Below, piece after piece: positions 56,974 to 64,000 of a stretch of 64,000 bases of DNA. The stretch's first letter is position 1, and the number at the start of each line of letters is the position of its first letter. The stretch is from the NCBI RefSeq assembly GCF_900116625.1, contig NZ_FPBE01000005.1, forward strand, positions 1-64,000, written 5' to 3'. A program made the position numbers and the translations under genes. This DNA is from Idiomarina abyssalis (lineage in GTDB: Bacteria > Pseudomonadota > Gammaproteobacteria > Enterobacterales > Alteromonadaceae). Below the pieces are notes generated by a model. That model made no database searches. It was not told where the DNA came from and saw only the letters and a program-made list of their open reading frames with translations.

Positions 56974-59016
56974 TTACGCAGCTTTAATGCCGCTATGTCT
57001 TAGCAACGGCTCGACGCTGGGTTCGCGACCACGAAATTCCTGAAATAAGTCAGCAGCTTTACGACTGCCGCCGCGCTCCAGAATAACTTGCAGGAAGTCG
57101 CGCCCGGTTGCGGCACTGAAAATGCCTTCTTCTTCAAAGCGTGCGAATGCATCTGACGACAATACTTCCGCCCATTTGTAGCTGTAGTACCCCGCAGCAT
57201 AACCACCGGCAAAGATATGACCAAAGCTGTGCTGGAACCGATTGTACTCCGGCGGAATACGTACAGAGGTCTGCTCGCGAACTTCACTCAAAATTTCGCT
57301 AATATGCGCGCCTTTGCTTTCATCAAACTCGTGGTGAATGCGCATATCAAATAACGAGAACTCTAACTGACGCATCATTTGCATCGCCGACTGGTAGTTA
57401 CGTGCCGCCAGCATTTTATCCAGCAGTTCCTGTGGTAATGGTTCGCCGGTTTCATAATGACCAGAAATAAGCGCCAGTGCCTCCGGCTCCCAACACCAGT
57501 TCTCTAAAAACTGACTTGGCAGCTCTACGGCATCCCATTCAACACCGTTAATACCAGAAAGCCCTGCCGTATCGACCTGTGTCAGCATATGGTGCAGACC
57601 ATGGCCAAACTCGTGGAATAACGTCAGTACTTCGTCGTGAGTAAAGAGCGCAGGCTTACCACCCACTGGTTTACTGAAGTTACAGGTTAAAAACGCCACA
57701 GGGTTTTGTAGCTCACCGTCGGCATGAACCCGACGCCCAACAAAGTCCGCCATCCAGGCGCCGCCGCGTTTACCCTGGCGGGCATACAAGTCTAAATAAA
57801 AGCTGCCACGCAAGTGACCATCGGCGTCATGAATGCGGAAAAAGCGCACATTCTCATGCCAGGTTTTCACGTCTTTCTGCTCACTCACCGTCATGCCGAA
57901 CAAGCGCTTAACCACTTCAAACAGACCATTTAACACTTGTTGTTCCGGGAAGTACGGGCGCAGTAACTCATCGGAAATGGAGTAGCGTTGTTGCTTCAGT
58001 TGCTCACTGAAATACGGCACGTCCCAGGCTTCCATTTTCTCAACGCCCTGCTCTTTGGCAAAGGCTTCCACCTCAGCGTATTCTTCTTTTGCCTGCGACA
58101 TCGACTTGTCAGCTAAGTCTTTCACAAAGCCCAATACCTGCTCTGGTGACTCTGCCATTTTTGTTGCTAGCGACATTTCGGCGTAGTCATTAAAGCCAAG
58201 CAACTTAGCCATTTCATGGCGCAAAGCCAGGGTCTCATCCATCACTGCCGAGTTATCGAACTTACCACCGTTAGGCCCAGTTTCTGACGCTCGGGTTACA
58301 AATGCCTGATACATGTCCTTGCGAAGCTCCCGGTCTTCGGCATACAGCATCACTGGCAAGTAACTGGGGATATCCAGGGTAAATAACCAACCTTCTTTTT
58401 CCTGATCGGCCGCTGTTTCTTTCGCCGCTTCTTTAATGCTGTCAGGCAGTCCGGCTAAGCGACTTTCGTCCGTAATTAAGCAAGTCCAGGCGTGAGTCGC
58501 ATCCAGCAAGTTGTTGCTGAACGTCGACGACAAGTCAGATAGGCGAGAAGAAATTTCAGCGTAGCGTTTCTTTTTGTCCGCGGGTAAATCGACACCCGAC
58601 AAACGAAAGTCACGCAAGGTATCGTTAATGAGCTTCTGCTGAGCTTCGGTCAGTTCGGCAAATTCATCACTGTTACGCAGCGTTTCGTAGGCATCAAACA
58701 AGCCTTTGTGCTGACCAACATAAGTTGCATAGTCAGACAGCAACGGCAGGCAGCTGTCATGGGCTTCACGCAACTCAGGCGTGCTGACAACCGAGTTTAA
58801 ATGCGACACCGGCGCCCACACGTGCTCTAACTTTTCATCAGCGTCGGTTAAAGGCTCAATTAAGCCGTTCCAGCTGAAATCTCCTCTCGCAAGCACGTCA
58901 TCAATCGTCTGCCGGGCATGCTCTATGCACTCTTTCAAAGCTGGCTGAATGTGCTCAGGTTTAATTTGCTCAAAGTCAGGAAGCTGGCTCTTTTCTAATA
59001 ACGGATTACGGCTCAT
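56974..59016 (-). CDS. prlC: Oligopeptidase A PrlC
   Basis: Cytoplasmic M3 zinc metallopeptidase, 680 residues (E. coli 680), which degrades signal peptides and other short peptides. The zinc motif HEFGHGLHHML is near residue 470, with the third-ligand Glu further on in GVEWDAVELPSQF. It starts MSRNPLLEKSQLPDF. It is divergent from the DPP IV gene; gor lies nearby, as in E. coli. Confidence 0.96.
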   Translation of the reverse strand: MSRNPLLEKSQLPDFEQIKPEHIQPALKECIEHARQTIDDVLARGDFSWNGLIEPLTDADEKLEHVWAPVSHLNSVVSTPELREAHDSCLPLLSDYATYVGQHKGLFDAYETLRNSDEFAELTEAQQKLINDTLRDFRLSGVDLPADKKKRYAEISSRLSDLSSTFSNNLLDATHAWTCLITDESRLAGLPDSIKEAAKETAADQEKEGWLFTLDIPSYLPVMLYAEDRELRKDMYQAFVTRASETGPNGGKFDNSAVMDETLALRHEMAKLLGFNDYAEMSLATKMAESPEQVLGFVKDLADKSMSQAKEEYAEVEAFAKEQGVEKMEAWDVPYFSEQLKQQRYSISDELLRPYFPEQQVLNGLFEVVKRLFGMTVSEQKDVKTWHENVRFFRIHDADGHLRGSFYLDLYARQGKRGGAWMADFVGRRVHADGELQNPVAFLTCNFSKPVGGKPALFTHDEVLTLFHEFGHGLHHMLTQVDTAGLSGINGVEWDAVELPSQFLENWCWEPEALALISGHYETGEPLPQELLDKMLAARNYQSAMQMMRQLEFSLFDMRIHHEFDESKGAHISEILSEVREQTSVRIPPEYNRFQHSFGHIFAGGYAAGYYSYKWAEVLSSDAFARFEEEGIFSAATGRDFLQVILERGGSRKAADLFQEFRGREPSVEPLLRHSGIKAA

Positions 59017-59151
59017 TGTTACCTCAATTTTTTCAAAATGCTTACAGTGGATATTGGGGCTTTAGGCTAGTCTTCAACCACGCTTATGTGGTTTCCTGCG
59101 TTTTTTACGGTATTATCAAATCGTTAATAAATCAGAATAAAGGTAAATGTC

Positions 59152-61452
59152 ATGTCTGACACCTCTTTTCGCTCTTTGCGTTTAATGGCAGCAGTTACGG
59201 CCATTATCACCTTAAGTGCCTGTAGTAACCTGGGTGGCACACAACCAGACGATGAATCTAAACCGGCTGAAGTTACCGGCACTAGCCAGCTCACACCTGA
59301 AAAGATCTTTGCCAGCGACACCTTTAGCATTGATCGCCCCGCCCCTACGCGTTGGCTGGAAGACGGCTCAGGTTACACCACCCTGGAACAATCTGATTCA
59401 GCCGATGGTCGCGATATTGTGCGCTATCATCCGGAGACTAACGAACGCACCGTGTTAGTCAGCGCCGAGCAGCTTACGCCACAGGGTAGAGATAAAGCAC
59501 TGCATATTGCTGACTACGTCTGGTCCGACGATGGCGACAAAGTATTAATTTTCACCAATACCAAACGCTCATGGCGTACTCACACTTTAGGCGACTACTG
59601 GGTACTAGACCGCAGCAACAACGAACTGCGAAAGCTCGGCGGTAATGCTCCCGAGTCGACCCTTCAGTTTGCCAAGTTTAACCCGCAGGGCACCAAAGTC
59701 GCCTATGTGATGCAGAACAACATTTACGTGCAGAACCTTCGCAGCTTTACAATTAATGCCCTGACCAGTGACGGTAACGAAACCATTGTAAACGGCACCT
59801 TCGACTGGGTGAATGAAGAGGAATTCTTCCTGCGTGACGGTTTCCGCTGGAGCCCCAATGGCAAGCACATTGCTTACTGGCAGCTGGACACAGAGGGTAC
59901 GCCGGTATTCACCATGATTAATAACACCGACGAGCTGTACCCTACGCTTAAAGAGTTTCCTTACCCGAAAGTGGGTGAAACCAACGCTGCCATGCGCATT
60001 GGCGTTATGCCAGCCAGCGGCGGTAAAACTCAGTGGATGGATATTCCAGGTGATCCGCGTCAACATTACCTGGTGCGTATGAACTGGGCCGGGAACAGCG
60101 AGCAGCTGTTAATTCAGCAACTGACTCGCAAACAACACATTAACCGCGCCTTTATCAGTGACATTGAAACGGGTCGGAGTCAGGAGCTGTTACGGGAAAA
60201 TACCGACTCGTGGGCCGAGTATGTAGACGACATTCACTTTTTAAATGATGGTCGCGAATTTACCTGGCTAAGCGAGCGCAGTGGTTACCGCCATATTTAC
60301 CGTGTGCAACGCGACTCGGGCAGAACCACCGCCGTTACCCGCGGTAACTGGGACGTTGTTGAAGTGCTGCGTGTCAACGAAGATAACGGTTGGGTCTACT
60401 TTATTGCGTCACCTGAAACACCGTTAGAGCGTTATTTGTTCCGCGCCAGCCTAGACGGCAGTGGTCGCTTAGAACGTCTGACGCCAGATATGGAAGGTAC
60501 TCACAGCTACAGTATTTCGCAAGACGCCAAATACGCAGAGCACACCTTTCACTCTGTGAATCAGGTGCCTGTAACCAAGATGATTTCTTTGCCAGACCAT
60601 AAGGTTATTCGTACGGTCGTCGATAACACTGACGCCCAAAAAGCGGTCGAAAACGTCGAGAAACAACCGGTTGAGTTTTTCCGTGTTGAGGCGCGCGACG
60701 GCCTTGAACTGGATGGCTACATCATGAAGCCAACCGACTTTGACTCGAGCAAAGAATATCCTATTTTGTTCTACGTTTACGGCGAACCCTGGGGACAGAC
60801 TGTGGCCAATAAATGGGGTGGCTCGTTGTATTTGTGGCACACCATGCTGACACAACAGGGCTATATTGTTGCCTCCATTGATAACCGGGGCACTAAGTCA
60901 CCACGCGGCTTTGACTGGCGCCGTTCTATCTACAAAAACCTGGGCGTTGTCACCGTACGCGACCAGTACGACGCACTGCAACAAATGCTGGAACGCTGGG
61001 ACTTTATTGATGAAAGCCGTGTTGGTATTTGGGGACACAGTGGCGGTGGTTCACAAACCCTGAATGCGCTTTTCCGTTATCCGGACGCCTACAACATGGG
61101 CATGGCGCTGGCACCAGTACCCGACTTAACCTTGTACGACACCATTTATCAGGAGCGTTACTCCGGGTTATTGCCGGAATCAGCAGAGCGCTACAAAGAG
61201 ACCTCGGCAATTACACACGCCGAGAATCTGGAAGGTGACTTATTGTTAGTGCATGGTACAGGCGACGACAACGTCCACTTCCAGGGCAGTGAGCGCTTAG
61301 TTAACGAACTGATTAAACACGGTAAGCAATTTGAATTTTTTGCTTACCCGAACCGCTCGCATGGTATTTACGAGGGTGAAGGCACCACTTTGCACCTGCG
61401 CACCATGATGACCGAGTTCGTCAAAGAAAACTTACCGGCAGGTGGTCGTTAA
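59152..61452 (+). CDS. Dipeptidyl peptidase IV (S9B), lipoprotein
   Basis: 766 residues. Lipoprotein signal ending TLSAC with Cys24 as anchor, then an eight-bladed propeller and a C-terminal alpha/beta-hydrolase domain. Catalytic triad: Ser in GIWGHSGGGSQ near 630, Asp in GTGDDNVHF near 705 and His in NRSHGIYEG near 740. The propeller's WVNEEEFFLRDGFRWSP segment holds the Glu pair that binds the substrate N-terminus. It removes X-Pro or X-Ala dipeptides from peptides outside the cytoplasm, complementing PrlC. AAAGG lies upstream. Confidence 0.95.
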   Translation: MSDTSFRSLRLMAAVTAIITLSACSNLGGTQPDDESKPAEVTGTSQLTPEKIFASDTFSIDRPAPTRWLEDGSGYTTLEQSDSADGRDIVRYHPETNERTVLVSAEQLTPQGRDKALHIADYVWSDDGDKVLIFTNTKRSWRTHTLGDYWVLDRSNNELRKLGGNAPESTLQFAKFNPQGTKVAYVMQNNIYVQNLRSFTINALTSDGNETIVNGTFDWVNEEEFFLRDGFRWSPNGKHIAYWQLDTEGTPVFTMINNTDELYPTLKEFPYPKVGETNAAMRIGVMPASGGKTQWMDIPGDPRQHYLVRMNWAGNSEQLLIQQLTRKQHINRAFISDIETGRSQELLRENTDSWAEYVDDIHFLNDGREFTWLSERSGYRHIYRVQRDSGRTTAVTRGNWDVVEVLRVNEDNGWVYFIASPETPLERYLFRASLDGSGRLERLTPDMEGTHSYSISQDAKYAEHTFHSVNQVPVTKMISLPDHKVIRTVVDNTDAQKAVENVEKQPVEFFRVEARDGLELDGYIMKPTDFDSSKEYPILFYVYGEPWGQTVANKWGGSLYLWHTMLTQQGYIVASIDNRGTKSPRGFDWRRSIYKNLGVVTVRDQYDALQQMLERWDFIDESRVGIWGHSGGGSQTLNALFRYPDAYNMGMALAPVPDLTLYDTIYQERYSGLLPESAERYKETSAITHAENLEGDLLLVHGTGDDNVHFQGSERLVNELIKHGKQFEFFAYPNRSHGIYEGEGTTLHLRTMMTEFVKENLPAGGR

Positions 61453-61508
61453 GAACAGTGCTGTAAACTGATCTTTCGATTGCCACTATCGGTATTAAAA
61501 ACATGACA

Positions 61509-61543
61509 ACCCCGTGTCTTTATTTGCAAGATACGGGGTTTTT
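61509..61543 (+). terminator. Rho-independent terminator of the DPP IV gene
   Basis: AACCCCGTGTCTT and AAGATACGGGGTT form a 13-base stem with one G-T pair, followed by TTTTT, in the gap between the DPP IV gene and gor. Confidence 0.86.
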
Positions 61544-61590
61544 ATTCAAGATATGCGCAGTTTTTGAATTAAGCACAGGAGTTAAGCAGT

Positions 61591-62943
61591 ATGAGCAGAC
61601 ATTATGACTATCTGGCGATAGGTGCCGGCAGTGGCGGTATTGCCTCAGCCAACCGTGCCGCCATTCGTGGTGCAAAGGCCGCCGTTATTGAAGCAAAATT
61701 CGTTGGCGGTACCTGCGTAAACGTGGGTTGTGTACCTAAGAAAGTCATGTGGTATGGCGCTCATATTGCAGAAGCTATCAAGTATTCGCCGTCCTATGGC
61801 TTCGACCTTGAACAAAAAGGTTTTGACTGGGCAACCATGGTTCATAATCGCGAAGCGTACATAGAGCGCATTCATGGCGGTTATCACCGTGGTTTCCAAA
61901 GCAACGGCGTTGAATTTATTGAAGGCTTTGCCAAGTTTGTCGACCACAAAACCGTTGAAGTTAACGGTGAAGAAATTACTGCGGACCATATTACCATTGC
62001 CACCGGCGGACGCCCGATGATCCCTGAAATTCCGGGCGCTGAACATGGTATCGACTCTGACGGCTTTTTCGCATTAACAGAGCAACCTAAAAAAGCGGCT
62101 GTCGTTGGCGCTGGTTATATTGCCGTTGAAATTGCCGGTGTGTTCCACGCGTTAGGAACGGACACACACTTACTGGTACGTCGTGATAGACCACTGCGCA
62201 CCTTCGATAAAGACATTACTGATGGTTTGCTGGAACGCATGAAGCAGGATGGTCCTGAACTTCATACAGAAACCACCGTTCGTGAAGTGATTAAGCAGGA
62301 CGATGGTACCTTAACGTTGCACTTTGAAGGCGGCAAAACCATGGACGGCGTAGACTGTCTGGTGTGGGCTATAGGCCGCGTGCCGTCCACTGACAACATC
62401 AACCTGGAATGCACCGGTGTTGAACTGGATAACGAAGGCTTCATTAATGTCGATAAATTCCAGAATACAAACGTACAGGGCATTTACGCTGTTGGCGATA
62501 ACACCGGTGCAGCCGCGCTCACACCTGTTGCCATAAAAGCTGGACGCCTACTCGCAGAACGCTTATTTAACAACATGCCGAACGCACACATGGACTTTGA
62601 AAACATTCCAACCGTTGTATTCAGCCATCCAACCATTGGCACTGTTGGTTTAAGCGAAGAAGACGCAAAACTGAAATTCGGTGAAGACAACATTACCGTG
62701 TATAAGTCTTCGTTCGCGGCTATGTACAATGCCGTCACTCCGCACCGCGCCCTCAGCTACTTTAAGCTGGTTTGCCACGGTAAAGAGGAAAAAGTGGTTG
62801 GCATTCACGGCATTGGCGAAGGCATGGATGAAATTTTACAAGGCTTCGCCGTTGCTCTGAAAATGGGGGCTACAAAGGCTGACTTAGACTCGACTGTAGC
62901 TCTGCACCCGACCAGCGCTGAGGAGTTTGTCACGCTTCGCTAG
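61591..62943 (+). CDS. gor: Glutathione-disulfide reductase Gor
   Basis: FAD flavoenzyme reducing glutathione disulfide with NADPH. It has 450 residues, the same as E. coli Gor. FAD motif [16 protein letters not shown], redox-active CVNVGC near residue 42, NADPH site [13 protein letters not shown] followed by the RR of LVRRDRP (NADPH preference), and the C-terminal [12 protein letters not shown] with the active-site His. CAGGAG precedes the ATG. It is a single gene near prlC. Confidence 0.97.
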   Translation: MSRHYDYLAIGAGSGGIASANRAAIRGAKAAVIEAKFVGGTCVNVGCVPKKVMWYGAHIAEAIKYSPSYGFDLEQKGFDWATMVHNREAYIERIHGGYHRGFQSNGVEFIEGFAKFVDHKTVEVNGEEITADHITIATGGRPMIPEIPGAEHGIDSDGFFALTEQPKKAAVVGAGYIAVEIAGVFHALGTDTHLLVRRDRPLRTFDKDITDGLLERMKQDGPELHTETTVREVIKQDDGTLTLHFEGGKTMDGVDCLVWAIGRVPSTDNINLECTGVELDNEGFINVDKFQNTNVQGIYAVGDNTGAAALTPVAIKAGRLLAERLFNNMPNAHMDFENIPTVVFSHPTIGTVGLSEEDAKLKFGEDNITVYKSSFAAMYNAVTPHRALSYFKLVCHGKEEKVVGIHGIGEGMDEILQGFAVALKMGATKADLDSTVALHPTSAEEFVTLR

Positions 62944-62970
62944 TCTGCGACTCTAAGCCTTCTGAATGAA

Positions 62971-63312
62971 TCAGGGGGCTTTCCAACCGGCGGCTATTAT
63001 TGCCATACCGGTTAAAGTAAAAGCAGCACCCACAGCATCGTACATAGACAGCGACGCCCCTTCCACAGCCTTTAACCAGAGCAGTGCAGTAACCACATAC
63101 ACACCTCCATAAGCTGCATAAACGCGACCACTTTCCGCCGGATGCAAAGTAAGAAGCCAGGCAAACAGCGCCAAACTAATTGCCGCAGGTATCAATAACC
63201 ATGCGCTTCCATCTTTTTTCAACCACAGGTAAGGTAAGTAGCAGCCTATAATTTCAGCAATAGCGGTTATAAAAAACAGTCCGAGCGTTTTGGCTATTAA
63301 TAAAAGGGACAT
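62971..63312 (-). CDS. ynfA: YnfA family (UPF0060) membrane protein
   Basis: 113 residues with four transmembrane helices. The family pattern [33 protein letters not shown] and [15 protein letters not shown] is clear. Relatives belong to the small multidrug resistance fold and have been linked to drug efflux. The ATG at 63312 is preceded by AAGG; a TTG at 63318 is possible but less likely. Confidence 0.92.
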   Translation of the reverse strand: MSLLLIAKTLGLFFITAIAEIIGCYLPYLWLKKDGSAWLLIPAAISLALFAWLLTLHPAESGRVYAAYGGVYVVTALLWLKAVEGASLSMYDAVGAAFTLTGMAIIAAGWKAP

Positions 63313-63346
63313 ATTCAAAACCTTAATTTAGCGGGAGAATGACATT

Positions 63347-63982
63347 ATGCAGTCTACTATAAGTGAGCTAACTCTTCGGGGCTCACTATTTTTGAGTTTT
63401 CTGTTAGCAACTATTGCCTCACCTTTAAGCTTCGCAGAGGACAAGAATAGACTGCAACAGTCATGCACCTATAACGAAAAAGCAATGATGGAACTGTCTC
63501 CTCGCGAGTTTGATCAGAACTTTGAAAACGGTTGGCGAGTAGTTGCTAAAAATAATGACTGCCTTGAAGTCGCAGCCAATCTCATCCGTACCTACTATAC
63601 AACCAATGAAGTTTCTGCTGGCGCTAAGAGAACCTTTGTTTGGCACGAAGGGCAACTTCGAGCGGAAATAGGGCAATACCGCCAAGCTATTCAACTTATG
63701 GAACAAGCTGAGAAACCAGTACAAAGGGATATTTCAGGCTGGAATCATTATGTCGCCGCGACCATTGCTTTTTTGCAGTCAGACATGGAAAAACTAAGAA
63801 TACACCGAGAAAAACTCGCTGCGGTTCCGAAGCCGGAAAACTTTAATCCGAAAGACGCTGACGGAAACCCTATCGAAATAGACTGGCCACTTAACTTAAA
63901 TATTGTGGATAAGTTTATCAGTTGTTTCGGCCAGACTTATGCTGAAGTTTACAGTGGATGCACACAAGAGAAACAACCTTAA
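63347..63982 (+). CDS. Secreted protein of unknown function
   Basis: 211 residues with a signal peptide cleaved near SPLSFAED (about residue 30), so probably periplasmic. The mature part is helical with TPR-like pairs (FVWHEGQLRAEIGQYRQAI and WNHYVAATIAFLQSDMEKL) and four cysteines: CTYN and NDCLE near the start, CFGQ and SGCTQ near the end. I recognise no catalytic motif or named family. GGGAGA is upstream, 8 to 11 bases from the ATG. It is complete within the window; the last 18 bases beyond it show nothing. Confidence 0.68.
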   Translation: MQSTISELTLRGSLFLSFLLATIASPLSFAEDKNRLQQSCTYNEKAMMELSPREFDQNFENGWRVVAKNNDCLEVAANLIRTYYTTNEVSAGAKRTFVWHEGQLRAEIGQYRQAIQLMEQAEKPVQRDISGWNHYVAATIAFLQSDMEKLRIHREKLAAVPKPENFNPKDADGNPIEIDWPLNLNIVDKFISCFGQTYAEVYSGCTQEKQP

Positions 63983-64000
63983 ACGAAAAGCTTTATGCAT

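Noticed and set aside
62956-62982. Hairpin AAGCC...GGCTT after gor as a terminator
   Set aside because: Two G-T pairs, no T-run, and overlap with the ynfA 3' end make it too weak to call.

Overview
The window looks like a chromosomal core region of a marine gammaproteobacterium of the order Alteromonadales. Idiomarina or a close relative is my best guess, from protein character and gene order. Many blocks keep the enterobacterial order: epmA/efp/epmB next to groESL, cutA-dsbD, accB-accC-prmA-dusB-fis, purH/purD, psd-rsgA-orn beside tandem tRNA-Gly(GCC), hemE-nudC-rsd, fkpA/slyX/prkB/yhfA, ast genes near pabA, rpe-trpS, and prlC near gor. I see no phage, insertion sequence, CRISPR array or rRNA. 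The only clearly accessory element is a hipBA toxin-antitoxin pair.

Layout. 0-7.5 kb: trmA, a MerC-like membrane protein behind a near-perfect Zur box, the EF-P modification set (epmA, efp, epmB), a PriC-like small protein, a DUF3016 secreted protein, and groES-groEL behind a clear sigma-32 promoter. 7.6-18.2 kb: cutA-dsbD, aroQ, accBC, prmA, dusB-fis, purH, an exported methyltransferase-like lipoprotein, purD. 18.3-30.6 kb is the most unusual part: an EAL-CBS-GGDEF protein whose Shine-Dalgarno is buried in a potentially bistable hairpin starting just after purD; maoP; a DUF4382 lipoprotein; an operon of a TPR-diguanylate cyclase and an atypical Nramp-family transporter; a CoA-transferase/GNAT fusion followed by a histone-deacetylase-family protein and an atypical SLC1 symporter; then hipBA with a four-copy operator.

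30.7-49.7 kb: two identical tRNA-Gly genes, orn, rsgA-psd-gdpD, an RND efflux pair, hemE, nudC, rsd, an FkpA-like lipoprotein, a WD40 lipoprotein, slyX, a phosphoribulokinase (prkB), rlmJ, a YhfA/OsmC protein, a DUF3802 protein and the arginine succinyltransferase genes astC-astA-astD. 50-64 kb: a PilZ protein, an HDOD protein, the compact operon rpe-trpS-(PAS-PAS-GGDEF-EAL)-pabA, two small membrane or secreted proteins, prlC, a dipeptidyl peptidase IV lipoprotein, gor, ynfA and a secreted protein of unknown function.

Themes. Four proteins tie the region to cyclic di-GMP (three GGDEF/EAL enzymes and one PilZ effector), two of them co-transcribed or tightly linked with housekeeping or transport genes. 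Peptide and amino acid catabolism (DPP IV, PrlC, Ast pathway) fits the proteolytic lifestyle known for Idiomarinaceae. Nothing here is a proven new system. The strongest leads are the purD/EAL leader switch, the Zur-controlled MerC protein, the metal-ligand-less Nramp protein paired with a cyclase, and the acyltransferase/deacetylase pair. All functional calls come from reading the sequence without database searches.
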